The position numbers were made by a program, and so were the translations under genes. Under the pieces are notes generated by a model. The model did no database searches and was not told where the DNA came from. It was given only the letters and a program-made list of their open reading frames with translations. Shown here piece by piece: positions 18,733 to 27,406 of a stretch of DNA of 64,000 bases (the first letter of the stretch is position 1; the number at the start of each line of letters is the position of its first letter). The stretch covers positions 1 through 64,000 of IMG/VR virus record IMGVR_UViG_3300020419_000010, one strand, 5' to 3'. This DNA is from a virus.

Positions 18733-19599
18733 ATGTCAACCAAAATAATTGGTAATCAGATTAGCGATGCGACAAGAGCAATTATTACTGCCCTTACTGT
18801 CACAGAGCAAGTCAACTTACCTAACTTAAATCAAACACAAATCAATGCACTTGGAACAGTTGCGTTAGGTACTATCATATACAACTCTTCTGAAAAGATA
18901 TTCCAAGGATACTTACCTGATGTTAACGGACCAGGGTCACCAGGGTGGGATGACGTTGGTGGTGGTGGACCGAGTATTGGTGAAGACTCAATCATTAGAA
19001 CTAATGGTAATACTATTTCTGAGAACCTAACAATAGGACCCAGTGCTAACAATGGTACTGAGTTTACTAACGGTTTTACTGCTGCTCCTATTACAGTTGC
19101 AAACGGTTACACTGTTACTATTGAGACTGGTGCAACATGGACTATTATTGGTCCTGACGAAGATTTAAGTGCATACAGATACTATAACAACTTAGGTATT
19201 AACCAACATTTAAGAATGGTTCCTGGCTCTACATTTGAGTTTGGACAAACAAAAGAAAGAATTCTATCATTTGCTAAGTCATCTACTGTAACTGTGGATC
19301 ACAGTTTAGCAAACGTATTTGAAACCAAAAACCCAACAGGGTATAACGGTAACATTACTATCAATTTTAATAATGTACCTAATGAGTCTGGCATCATGTA
19401 CAACGGATCAGTGCTTATATACCAACAAAATGGTAATGGTGCTGTTACATCTGTACAAGTAAATGGTAGTACAGCAAACACTAAATTTAATGTAGATGAC
19501 TTGACCCCAGCAGAATATGCGAACTCATATCAGTGTATGTTCTACTTAGAGGGTTCTCAGTGGACTTGTTTTGTCATGGTAACCGCATTCGCTAATTAA
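18733..19599 (+). CDS. Virion structural protein, fibre-tip-like
   Basis: 288 aa. The first 35 residues are hydrophilic (STKIIGNQISDATRAIITALTVTEQVNLPNL) and followed by LGTVALGTIIYNSSEKIFQGYLPD, a segment often found where phage fibres end or join an adhesin. The C-terminal half is beta-rich (NITINFNNVPNESGIMYNGSVLIYQQ, YQCMFYLEGSQWTCFVMVTAF). It is followed after five bases by a glycine-rich adhesin-like gene, so the two may form one tip assembly. Confidence 0.7.
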   Translation: MSTKIIGNQISDATRAIITALTVTEQVNLPNLNQTQINALGTVALGTIIYNSSEKIFQGYLPDVNGPGSPGWDDVGGGGPSIGEDSIIRTNGNTISENLTIGPSANNGTEFTNGFTAAPITVANGYTVTIETGATWTIIGPDEDLSAYRYYNNLGINQHLRMVPGSTFEFGQTKERILSFAKSSTVTVDHSLANVFETKNPTGYNGNITINFNNVPNESGIMYNGSVLIYQQNGNGAVTSVQVNGSTANTKFNVDDLTPAEYANSYQCMFYLEGSQWTCFVMVTAFAN

Positions 19600-19604
19600 T
19601 TATT

Positions 19605-20546
19605 ATGCCTATTGGAACCAATAAACTTATGCAACAAGGTGGTGGAGGAGGAGACTCTACACCATACATTGCTGCATCTGGTGGATCTCTCTCAACTGGT
19701 TCTCATAGTGACGCAGCAAATTTACCACTTACACTACACTCATGGCAGTCTAGTGGTACAAGCACATTCAGTATAAACGATATATCAGGTACAGGAGAAG
19801 GTATCATCTATGTATGGGCATGGGGTGGTGCAGGAGGAAATGGTGGACAAGGTGGAAATGGTGGTGGGTCTGGTGGATTCGCATTTGGAAGTTTTCAAGT
19901 AACAGCAGGACAAAGTTTTAGAGTCGCAGTCGGTGGTGGCGGTGGAAATGGTAGTGGTTGCTATGGTTGTTGGGGAGCAGGAGGAGCAGGAAGTAATGGA
20001 AGTTCATGGTGTAATGGAGGACAAGGAAGGTATGCAGGATGTCGAGGATGTTCCGCTGGTGGCGGGGGTGGCGGTGCTGGCACCGTCTTATACAATGGTA
20101 CCGAAGCATTTGGGAATATATGGTTAGTCGCTGGCGGTGGCGGTGGCGGAGGTGGTCGCGAAGGTTGCGGTGGTGCAGGACAAGGTGGTGGTGGAAATCA
20201 AAACGGTCAAGGTGGTTCGTGCAGTGCAGGAGGAGGTTCCTGTTGTGCAAACGGTGGTGGTGGAGTAGGTTCTAATGGACGCCCAGGTGGAGATCGCTCT
20301 GGCGGTGGCGGTGGCGGAGGAGGTTACGCAGGCGGTAACGTCGGTGGAGACCCAGGATGTGACTGTCATGGTGCAGCAGGCGGTGGCGGTGGATCTAACT
20401 TCGTTATTGGATCAGCGTTAGATTCAAGAACTGCTGCTGGAAACTACGGTACCGCAGGGGAATCTGGTCACTCATTCAGAAACAATGCAGGAAACAGAAA
20501 TGGTGGTACAGGTCGAATTGTTATTGGTTACGAGAGGCAAACTTAA
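19605..20546 (+). CDS. Glycine- and cysteine-rich tail adhesin-like protein
   Basis: 313 aa. After a 70-residue N-terminal beta region (SWQSSGTSTFSINDISGTGEGIIYVWAWGGAGG), residues about 80-270 are dominated by glycine runs (GGGGG, GGNGG), with at least eleven clustered cysteines (GCYGCWG, GCRGC, SCC, GCDC). Polyglycine motifs are known from receptor-binding adhesins such as gp38 of T2/S16-type phages, where they stack as polyglycine-II helices. The cysteine load is unusual for a marine phage fibre and suggests disulfide or metal cross-linking. The C-terminus ends in GTGRIVIGYERQT, parallel to the VVVYEF ends of the two glycine-rich paralogues downstream. Its stop overlaps the next ATG. Confidence 0.75.
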   Translation: MPIGTNKLMQQGGGGGDSTPYIAASGGSLSTGSHSDAANLPLTLHSWQSSGTSTFSINDISGTGEGIIYVWAWGGAGGNGGQGGNGGGSGGFAFGSFQVTAGQSFRVAVGGGGGNGSGCYGCWGAGGAGSNGSSWCNGGQGRYAGCRGCSAGGGGGGAGTVLYNGTEAFGNIWLVAGGGGGGGGREGCGGAGQGGGGNQNGQGGSCSAGGGSCCANGGGGVGSNGRPGGDRSGGGGGGGGYAGGNVGGDPGCDCHGAAGGGGGSNFVIGSALDSRTAAGNYGTAGESGHSFRNNAGNRNGGTGRIVIGYERQT

Positions 20547-21124
20547 TGGAATTTACTAACATTGACAATGGTGGTGTCGACACCATCACAGACGTACAAC
20601 GTCACACACATTTCAATTTCATCATAGATATTGATAAGCAGAGTATTATGATCTCTCGCTCTATATTTCATGCACCAAATATACAGTGTCATGTTGGTGC
20701 TATCAAGAACGGTAGTAATGGATCTATTTTTACTGAATATGATAACCTTAAATATGGTATAGACATCATAAGACAGAAAGATAAGGCAAGTATCTATTCA
20801 ATTACACATGATGGTCCAACATCATCAGATCAATCATGTTTCGAGGAAATATGGATCAGTGGTTTTACTGACGGTGACCATATAGAAGAAGGCACTAATC
20901 TATATGATGCAACATTCTGGTTCTGTGAAGGCGAAGGTGCAGTCGTAGAACAGAAAATTGTATTCAATATACAACCATGTAATCATGACACCCCAGGGAC
21001 TTTTGAACGTTCATCTATAAATAAGATGATATATAACCCAGGGTATTATCCTACTGACGAAGAGTGGGAAGCACATCAAAAGTATTTGGAAGATGGGGCA
21101 ACACGTCCTATCGCTCCTAATTAG
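20546..21124 (+). CDS. Hypothetical protein within the fibre cluster
   Basis: 192 aa, acidic, alpha/beta, with several His and Cys residues (CHVGAIK, SSDQSCFEEIW, FWFCEGEG, IQPCNHDTPG). It starts on the last A of the preceding stop. Not recognised. Its place between glycine-rich adhesin genes suggests a fibre component, chaperone or modifier. Confidence 0.7.
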   Translation: MEFTNIDNGGVDTITDVQRHTHFNFIIDIDKQSIMISRSIFHAPNIQCHVGAIKNGSNGSIFTEYDNLKYGIDIIRQKDKASIYSITHDGPTSSDQSCFEEIWISGFTDGDHIEEGTNLYDATFWFCEGEGAVVEQKIVFNIQPCNHDTPGTFERSSINKMIYNPGYYPTDEEWEAHQKYLEDGATRPIAPN

Positions 21125-21131
21125 ATAAATA
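21124..21131 (+). promoter_or_regulatory. T4-type late promoter, variant
   Basis: GATAAATA overlaps the stop of the preceding gene and lies 16 bp before the ATG at 21148. One mismatch to the TATAAATA late box. Confidence 0.5.
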
Positions 21132-21147
21132 AAAGAAAAGGTATCAG

Positions 21148-21951
21148 ATGACGCAGTTAACAGTTGCACAAGTTAAAGACCTTAGTAATCAAGGCGGTAT
21201 GTCGTTCTCAAACGGGACGATAACTGCTAATGGTACCCTTAATGTAACTAATATTGTTATAAATGGAAATGTATCAGGTTCATCAGGTTATATTGTTCCA
21301 TCACAGTCAGGGCAATCAGGATCCTTTTTAGGTAATAACGGATCTACAATAAGTTGGGTTGGAAACTCAACAAACAAAGGTATTCCAAATGGAATCTCAG
21401 TATATAATGGTAACTCTACATGGAATAAACCAAGTGGAGTAAAAAGGATCTGGGTTAAATGCACAGGTGGTGGTGGAGGTGGTTCTGGATATGGTGAATC
21501 TGGTGCTGCTGGTGCCCATACAGAATCATTTGTTGATGTGAGTAACATCAATAGTATTTCAGTAACAGTTGGTGGTGCTGGTAGTGGTACTGGTTATAAT
21601 GGTCGTGGTGGAAATGGTGGTACATCATCATTTGGTAACTATTGTTCATCAGGTGGTGGTCAAGGTGCCAACAGACGACAACAACATGATGGTTCCACAG
21701 GTGGTAATCCCAACCAAGGTTCAGTAAGAATCTATGGTGGTTCATCACAGGGTCATAGAAACCCACCAGGGTTAGGACATGGTGGTTGTTCATTCTGGGG
21801 TGGTGCTGCACCAACATCCCATAGACAACAACAATGGGCACAGCGACATAGAGCACATGCTGCATATGGAGCAGGCGGTTCATCAGGTAGAAACAGTGAA
21901 CGTGGTGGAGACGGACGTCAAGGAATCGTAGTTGTCTACGAATTTATTTGA
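21148..21951 (+). CDS. Glycine-rich tail-fibre adhesin, copy A
   Basis: 267 aa. The N-terminal 90 residues (LTVAQVKDLSNQGGMSFSNG, GTLNVTNIVINGNVSG) form a small beta region with a linker. From about residue 90 (SVYNGNSTWNKPSGVKRIWV) it enters a glycine-rich domain with GGGGGGSGYGESGA, a basic QRHRAHAAYGAG stretch and a GRQGIVVVYEFI end. It is a clear paralogue of the next gene: the C-terminal two thirds are almost identical in protein while the N-termini differ more. The W-x-x-P-GVKRIWV opening is common in glycine-rich phage tail-fibre domains. Confidence 0.8.
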   Translation: MTQLTVAQVKDLSNQGGMSFSNGTITANGTLNVTNIVINGNVSGSSGYIVPSQSGQSGSFLGNNGSTISWVGNSTNKGIPNGISVYNGNSTWNKPSGVKRIWVKCTGGGGGGSGYGESGAAGAHTESFVDVSNINSISVTVGGAGSGTGYNGRGGNGGTSSFGNYCSSGGGQGANRRQQHDGSTGGNPNQGSVRIYGGSSQGHRNPPGLGHGGCSFWGGAAPTSHRQQQWAQRHRAHAAYGAGGSSGRNSERGGDGRQGIVVVYEFI

Positions 21952-21959
21952 TATAAATA
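21952..21959 (+). promoter_or_regulatory. T4-type late promoter
   Basis: A perfect TATAAATA immediately after the stop of adhesin copy A and 24 bp before the ATG of copy B, with a GAAGGAG ribosome site between. It gives copy B its own late promoter. Confidence 0.75.
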
Positions 21960-21983
21960 ACAACGAAGGAGATTTAGTACCCA

Positions 21984-22784
21984 ATGAGTACCCTCAAAGT
22001 AACATCAATTAGAGACCTATCAGGTTCTGGTGGATTAAACCTAAGTTCTGGTTCCATCACAGTGAACGGTACTCTTACTGTAAGCAACATTAATATTAAC
22101 GGAACAATAGCAGGGTCATCTGCACAGGTTATTCCGTCAGTATCAGGACAGTCAGGTAAATTCTTGACTACAAACGGTAGTACAATGTCATGGGGTACTA
22201 TCGAATCAGGTGGTGGACCAAAATCCATTTCAGTGTATAATGGTAATAGTACATGGAATAAACCGTCAGGTATCAAACGTATCTGGGTTATGTGTACTGG
22301 TGGCGGTGGCGGTGGATCAGGTTATGGTGAATCAGCGGGTGCTGGTGCACATACAGAATCCATAGTCAACGTTGAGAATATCAACTCTATCTCTGTTACC
22401 GTTGGTGGTGCGGGTGGTGGAACTGGTTACTCAGGTCGTGGTGGTAACGGAGGAACTTCATCCTTTGGTAACTACGTCTCATCTGGTGGTGGACAGGGTG
22501 CTAACAGACGTCAGCAGCATGAAGGTGCTACTGGTGGAAACCCAAACCAAGGTTCAGTAAGAATCTATGGTGGTTCTGGTCAAGGACACAGAAACCCACC
22601 AGGGTTAGGTCATGGTGGAACATCTTTCTGGGGTGGTTCTGCTCCTACATCACATAGACAGCAGCAGTGGGCACAACGTCACAGAGCACATGCTGCATAT
22701 GGAGCAGGAGGTAGTTCGGGTAGAAACTCTGAAAGGGGTGGAGACGGACGCCAAGGTATTGTTGTAGTTTACGAATTCGATTAA
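21984..22784 (+). CDS. Glycine-rich tail-fibre adhesin, copy B
   Basis: 266 aa, a tandem paralogue of the upstream gene: same layout, with SVYNGNSTWNKPSGIKRIWV, GGGGGGSGYGES, SGGGQGANRRQQHEG, APTSHRQQQWAQRHRAHAAYG and a VVVYEFD end. Differences in the shared domain fall mostly at third codon positions, so the duplication is not recent and the protein is under purifying selection. Its own late promoter and a good ribosome site (GAAGGAG) suggest separate dosage control. Probably a receptor-contact tip, with two versions that may assemble together or widen host range. Confidence 0.8.
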   Translation: MSTLKVTSIRDLSGSGGLNLSSGSITVNGTLTVSNININGTIAGSSAQVIPSVSGQSGKFLTTNGSTMSWGTIESGGGPKSISVYNGNSTWNKPSGIKRIWVMCTGGGGGGSGYGESAGAGAHTESIVNVENINSISVTVGGAGGGTGYSGRGGNGGTSSFGNYVSSGGGQGANRRQQHEGATGGNPNQGSVRIYGGSGQGHRNPPGLGHGGTSFWGGSAPTSHRQQQWAQRHRAHAAYGAGGSSGRNSERGGDGRQGIVVVYEFD

Positions 22785-22786
22785 CA

Positions 22787-23317
22787 ATGGGAAAAAGAGC
22801 ATTAGTCCGTGCAGACGGATTTATTACAGACATCGTTGAAGCAGGAAGCGAATTCGAGGTCTACACAGGTCCAGGGTCATCTATGAAATGGATGGATATA
22901 CCTGACGAAGCATCTAACTTATGGAAGTTAGAATTAGGAGAGTGGATTCCAGATTTTGAATACCACGACCCAGAATTAGTTCGCCAAGTAAGTTATGGCG
23001 ACCCAGGGTTGCAACTTTCTATGATCTATAATGACATCAAGAATGGTACATTAGATCAGACAGGTGAGTTTTTCACTCACATCAAGAAAGTTAAAGAAGA
23101 GTGCCCGAAAGTAGAGTATCAAGAAGTAGAAGTACTAGATGAAATGAGTGGCGAAACTCACATGGAGACACAGAAAGTGTTACCAGATGAACCATTCCCA
23201 CATGATGAATCAATGCCTGCATGGATGGGTCCAGAGGAAATGCCAGAAGAAGTACAGATAGAATTTAAGATAGGAAAATACGATCCAAAGAACGAAGAAC
23301 AAGTACCTGACGTTTAA
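22787..23317 (+). CDS. Hypothetical protein, possible fibre chaperone
   Basis: 176 aa, very acidic. It opens MGKRALVRADGFITDIVEAGSEFEVYTGPGSSMKWMDIPDE and continues with Glu/Pro-rich helices. It starts two bases after adhesin copy B. Small acidic proteins directly after a fibre gene are often tail-fibre assembly factors; that is an inference from position only. Confidence 0.7.
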   Translation: MGKRALVRADGFITDIVEAGSEFEVYTGPGSSMKWMDIPDEASNLWKLELGEWIPDFEYHDPELVRQVSYGDPGLQLSMIYNDIKNGTLDQTGEFFTHIKKVKEECPKVEYQEVEVLDEMSGETHMETQKVLPDEPFPHDESMPAWMGPEEMPEEVQIEFKIGKYDPKNEEQVPDV

Positions 23318-23325
23318 CTTACATA

Positions 23326-24894
23326 ATGCAAATTCGTAATGTACTCATTGTGGGAGGTGGTACCGCAGGATGGATGACTGCTACTGCCTTAGTGAAACTT
23401 TGCCCACATATTAAAACCAGTCTAATAGAGTCGAAAGATCAACCCATCATAGGTGTAGGAGAGTCTACCCTTGGGCAGATCAACGACTTTTTTGCGTTAT
23501 TAGACTTAAATGATGAAGAATGGATGAAGGAGACAGGAAGCACATATAAATCCAACATAAGATTTACTGATTTCTATAAGAAAGGAGAGACATGGGATTA
23601 TCCCTTTGGTAAATCTACTATTGTAGAAGATCTACCACATGGGTGGATGTCGTGGTTTGCTCTGAATATAGAGAAACCAGAGAAGTTTACAAGAGACACA
23701 TTTGCTCGATCTATGAATATCATAGGTCATCTAGCATATGCTAATAAACTTACAAGATGTGATAAGTTTCCTTTCGATCATGATACTGCATATCATATGG
23801 ACGCAGTTAAGTTTGGTCAGTGGTTACGAGATAATAGATGTCAAGAAGTAAATCATATGTATGGACACATCACAGGGTGTGTAAAAGATGAACGTGGTAA
23901 CATTGACGTATTATATGCAGGGAATAAAGAACTAAAATATGATCTGTATATAGACTGCACAGGGTTTAACTCAGTATTATTAGAAGGTATCATGGACGTG
24001 CCTTTTAAATCATTTCATGTAAATGAAGGTGGTTGTTTATTAAATGACACAGCAGTTACATGTCATATGCCACATGAACAACCACACTTGGAAGTTACTA
24101 ATACAACTACATGTACAGCAATAGACAATGGTTGGGTCTGGGACGTACCATTATGGGAGAGATCAGGGTGTGGTTATGTACACTCAAAAGATTTTGCAAA
24201 GAATCCAGAAGAAGAACTATATCAATACCTAGTTAGAAGAAGTGGTAAGTATAGGGCAGACCAAGCAAAGTTTAGGACAGTACCATTTAGAAATGGTAAG
24301 CATGAAAAAGCATGGGAGAAGAATGTAGTAGCAGTTGGGTTAGCAAACTGTTTTGTTGAACCATTAGAAGCAACAGGACTATTGACAACACATGAACAGA
24401 TCATTAGAATCTGTAACACTTTGAAAGGTAGAGAGGGATTTGTACCCAAAGTTGAAGCAGATATGCTAAACTTAGTGAATGATCTTGAAATAGAAGGATT
24501 CAAGAATTTCATTGCTGCTCATTATGCCTTTTCTGCTCGGGAAACACCCTATTGGCAAACCGTAGCAAATGATGTAGAATATGATTTTACGACTGCATCA
24601 CTAGATAATCTATTTGTTAAATATAGTTCTGAAAAGCATGTTTCCTATGAATGGTCTGGCGATCAAAACTATAATGACGGACTTAGATACATAGGAGCAG
24701 GCATGGGTTTTAATCCCCTAAATAAACATACATTGAAACTTACCCGACTACAAAATCAACTATCAGAAGCAGCGGACAAAATTGAACTTGACAAAGCAGA
24801 GTTGTTATTTGACGGTTGGAACAAAGCAATGTATCATTGGTGTGATGATCTACCCTCGTCATACGAATTCCAAAAGCAAACTATTTACAGTTAA
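23326..24894 (+). CDS. Flavin-dependent halogenase (tryptophan-halogenase family)
   Basis: 522 aa. The N-terminal VLIVGGGTAGWMTA is the FAD-binding GxGxxG box. K75 (in TYKSNIRF) aligns with the catalytic lysine that carries the haloamine/hypohalous acid in PrnA/RebH. W270-V-W272-D-V-P275 is the WxWxIP-type motif that separates halogenases from monooxygenases. NCFVEPLEATGL matches the conserved active-site glutamate segment. A related cyanophage enzyme, VirX1 of phage Syn10, has been characterised as an iodinating halogenase, so a small-molecule or aromatic substrate is possible. No flavin reductase was seen here; a host reductase would be needed. It sits between fibre genes and a run of oxygenases. 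Confidence 0.92.
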   Translation: MQIRNVLIVGGGTAGWMTATALVKLCPHIKTSLIESKDQPIIGVGESTLGQINDFFALLDLNDEEWMKETGSTYKSNIRFTDFYKKGETWDYPFGKSTIVEDLPHGWMSWFALNIEKPEKFTRDTFARSMNIIGHLAYANKLTRCDKFPFDHDTAYHMDAVKFGQWLRDNRCQEVNHMYGHITGCVKDERGNIDVLYAGNKELKYDLYIDCTGFNSVLLEGIMDVPFKSFHVNEGGCLLNDTAVTCHMPHEQPHLEVTNTTTCTAIDNGWVWDVPLWERSGCGYVHSKDFAKNPEEELYQYLVRRSGKYRADQAKFRTVPFRNGKHEKAWEKNVVAVGLANCFVEPLEATGLLTTHEQIIRICNTLKGREGFVPKVEADMLNLVNDLEIEGFKNFIAAHYAFSARETPYWQTVANDVEYDFTTASLDNLFVKYSSEKHVSYEWSGDQNYNDGLRYIGAGMGFNPLNKHTLKLTRLQNQLSEAADKIELDKAELLFDGWNKAMYHWCDDLPSSYEFQKQTIYS

Positions 24895-24896
24895 TT

Positions 24897-25379
24897 ATGA
24901 CAGTACCACCATTAGACGTAGTATTACCTGACGGAGAATCCTCAGAACTGCCCGAATTGCCTGAGCAAATTACAGAGGTAGATACTGCACAAGAAGCAGT
25001 TAAATCATTTGATGATCTCTGGTTAAATTTACGCTATCAGCATAGAGAAAAGTATAACGAATATACTGAACTACAAGCATCACTATCTGCTATGAACTTT
25101 GAGTCAGCAGAGACAAGAGTTGACTTCACTAGAATGAATGAAATGCGTGATGATATTGTTAAACTAGAAGGTGGTTTAGAAACATTAAATCTATACAGAA
25201 CCCTAGTGTTAGGAGTAGAAGCAGAACCTTGGTTAGAGATTGACATCCAAGAAAAACGTAAGAAGATTAAAGTTAGAACTAACTCTAAGTATTCTAAGAA
25301 AGGTGGAGATTATGCCAAGTATGCTAACTGGGAAGCAGATGCAACAGCAACTAATGCTGACGTAAACATTCCTAAGTAA
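24897..25379 (+). CDS. Hypothetical coiled-coil protein
   Basis: 160 aa. The Pro/Glu-rich N-terminus is followed by heptad-like helices (residues about 30-105: FDDLWLNLRYQHREKYNEY, MNEMRDDIVKLEGGLETL) and a basic segment EKRKKIKVRTNSKYSKK. It lies two bases after the halogenase and abuts the next oxygenase without a gap. Not recognised; it could be an accessory subunit of the oxidative cluster. Confidence 0.7.
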   Translation: MTVPPLDVVLPDGESSELPELPEQITEVDTAQEAVKSFDDLWLNLRYQHREKYNEYTELQASLSAMNFESAETRVDFTRMNEMRDDIVKLEGGLETLNLYRTLVLGVEAEPWLEIDIQEKRKKIKVRTNSKYSKKGGDYAKYANWEADATATNADVNIPK

Positions 25380-26060
25380 ATGATGAATCTTGATTATATT
25401 TTTCCCACACCAATTTGGTGGGTTGATTTAAAGATTGACGTGCAAAAAATGCAGGATATTTGTTACGAAGTAGCAAGTACTATGGAGGGTAAAGCACGAA
25501 GTAATCGGGGTGTATTGAATTATCAATCCCCTGATTTTATGGGAGAACAAGTAATCGAAGATTTAGATAATGGAACTCATGTAGATGAGTTTGGTTTATT
25601 ATTGAAAGATATTAAATCAAATGCACTAGATTGTTATAAAACATTTGGTCCAATGTCTACTGAATTATCATTTGCAAATGCGTGGATTAATATAAATGGA
25701 AATGGTGGATATAACGAGGTACATACACACCCAGGGTGCGTAATATCTGGTGTATATTATGTTAAAGTACCAAAGGAAGGTGAACCAGGGAGGATATGTT
25801 TTCACCGTGATGGTACTGATGGTTATGTATTACATAGTCTCGGTGTAGCAGAAGATATGAGTACAGCAGAAGTACCTCATACCAGTAGTACTTGGTCTTA
25901 TCCACCACAAGAAGGTAGGTTAATCTTGTTTCCTGCTTGGTTAAGTCATGGAGTTAGAGAGAATGAAACTGACGAAGATCGTATTAGTATTTCATTCAAC
26001 TTAGTTCCTAAAAGATCAAAACAAGATCTGTTGAATATTGTTAGAAACAATGCTACTTAA
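25380..26060 (+). CDS. 2OG-Fe(II) oxygenase (PF13759/TIGR02466-like), no. 1 of cluster
   Basis: 226 aa. Opening NLDYIFPTPIWWVDL is the family signature (IFPTPI). The core NEVHTHPGCVISGVYYVKVP carries H115-T-H117, then LILFPAWLSHGV with distal H190 and DRISISFN with R201, the candidate 2OG-carboxylate ligand. The second ligand position is His rather than the HxD/E of classic 2OG enzymes. Predicted to hydroxylate an unknown substrate. It begins directly after the coiled-coil gene and overlaps the next oxygenase by 11 bases, so the cluster is translated as one operon. Confidence 0.88.
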   Translation: MMNLDYIFPTPIWWVDLKIDVQKMQDICYEVASTMEGKARSNRGVLNYQSPDFMGEQVIEDLDNGTHVDEFGLLLKDIKSNALDCYKTFGPMSTELSFANAWININGNGGYNEVHTHPGCVISGVYYVKVPKEGEPGRICFHRDGTDGYVLHSLGVAEDMSTAEVPHTSSTWSYPPQEGRLILFPAWLSHGVRENETDEDRISISFNLVPKRSKQDLLNIVRNNAT

Positions 26061-26712
26061 TGTATTCCCAACACTCATACGATTCGGTACGATAACACCC
26101 TCTGAGAGCGACCTAGAAGCGTCTCTGGGCATCTTAAATGCCTATTTTGCCCTATCCAATAGAGCAGACTATGGTTTAGAATCTGGACTGTCTACTGGTT
26201 CACAACGTGGTGGTAAAGAGTTGTTCGATCATGAAGAACTAGACTGGTTGACACACCCTATCATGGTAGAAGCAGCAGACTATTGGAGGAATGATCTAAA
26301 CTATCGTAGAGACTGGCACATATATTTGGATAGTATGTGGAGTAATAAGCACAGCGAAGGAGATACTACTGGGGTGCATTGTCATAAAGGAGGTAGAGGT
26401 AAGTCAGATGTATCAGTAGTATATTATTTACAGAAACAAAAAGGTGCAGGCAATATAGAATTTAAGAATCCATTAGAACAAATATGGAGAATGTTACCAC
26501 TCAATGAAGATTATGATGATTGGGTAAGAGACGACTATTATCATCAAGGAGTACAATATGATTGGCAAGAAATAGATGCAGAATCATATAATTATATAAT
26601 ATTTCCCTCATGGTTAAAGCATAGAACTCAACCAGCAAGAGGAGATAGAATTGCTATTAGTTTTAATGTAGCGGGTTGTTCTATTGAACCAGCGGAGAGA
26701 GATTTTGAATAG
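26050..26712 (+). CDS. 2OG-Fe(II) oxygenase, no. 2 of cluster
   Basis: 220 aa from ATG 26050 (MLLNVFPTLIRF); a TTG at 26038 would add four residues but has no ribosome site. Motifs: H110-C-H112 in TGVHCHKG, VVYYLQ, then YIIFPSWLKHRTQP with H191 and DRIAISFN with R200. Same HxH...H...R layout as its neighbour but low overall similarity, so these are old paralogues. It has an insertion of about 40 residues between the two motifs (PLEQIWRMLPLNEDYDDWV). Confidence 0.86.
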   Translation: MLLNVFPTLIRFGTITPSESDLEASLGILNAYFALSNRADYGLESGLSTGSQRGGKELFDHEELDWLTHPIMVEAADYWRNDLNYRRDWHIYLDSMWSNKHSEGDTTGVHCHKGGRGKSDVSVVYYLQKQKGAGNIEFKNPLEQIWRMLPLNEDYDDWVRDDYYHQGVQYDWQEIDAESYNYIIFPSWLKHRTQPARGDRIAISFNVAGCSIEPAERDFE

Positions 26713-27406
26713 ACTTATACTTCCATTTTTAAATCCTAATCTATTTGTATGTGGAGATAAACCAAAAGTATGGAGAAACGCATTACCTGACCCTACACAG
26801 TATGTGAATTGGGATACAGTTGCACATTGCTTTAATAATCCTTGGTATTATAGAACTCAGATATTAAATAAGAACGGAAGAAGATTGATGTTACCAGAGA
26901 AGTTTGAAGTCTGGTATGAGAAGGGAGTACCTCGCAAGGAAGAATTATTCGCAGCAATTAATGAAGGATATACATTTATTATTGAACAGTATGGACACTA
27001 TAATTCAGCAGTAGATAATCTATTAGAAAATATAGAATCAGTATTTGACTGTAATTGTGATGCACATATATTTGGAGCAGCAAAACCAGATAGCACATCA
27101 TTTGGTTCGCATTGGGACATACCACCAAACTTTATATGTCAGATAGAAGGAGAGACACATTGGAATGTATTTGAAGAGCGTTGTTCAGCACTCGTAGAAA
27201 TGACTGATGAACCATATCTACCTGATAAGGCAGGGCAAGAGTTAAACGTGGCATTAGATGTTACACTCAAAGCGGGAGACGTCATGTACATACCCGCTAG
27301 GACATATCATAAACCATTTCCTAGTGGTAAACGATTGAGTATGTCTATACCTTGTATGTACCCACTTGATGTAGAGAGTGATAGGAAGCAATATGTTATC
27401 GAGTAG
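26705..27406 (+). CDS. JmjC/cupin-type 2OG oxygenase
   Basis: 233 aa, preferred start TTG 26705 because GGAGAG sits five bases upstream; a TTG at 26684 lacks a ribosome site. Motifs are those of cupin_4/JmjC ribosomal-oxygenase-like proteins: FGSHWDIPPNFICQIEG with H136-W-D138, HWNVFEE, then KAGDVMYIPARTYHKPFP with H202 as the third metal ligand. Bacterial relatives such as YcfD hydroxylate a ribosomal-protein arginine, so a protein side chain is a plausible substrate class. This is a different fold subfamily from its neighbours, indicating independent recruitment. Confidence 0.85.
   Translation: MNRLILPFLNPNLFVCGDKPKVWRNALPDPTQYVNWDTVAHCFNNPWYYRTQILNKNGRRLMLPEKFEVWYEKGVPRKEELFAAINEGYTFIIEQYGHYNSAVDNLLENIESVFDCNCDAHIFGAAKPDSTSFGSHWDIPPNFICQIEGETHWNVFEERCSALVEMTDEPYLPDKAGQELNVALDVTLKAGDVMYIPARTYHKPFPSGKRLSMSIPCMYPLDVESDRKQYVIE

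Noticed and set aside
20124-20369. Long frames in other registers within the glycine-rich gene 19605
   Set aside because: Repeated GGT/GGC codons open all frames; the alternative products are low-complexity Arg/Trp or Thr/Ser runs.
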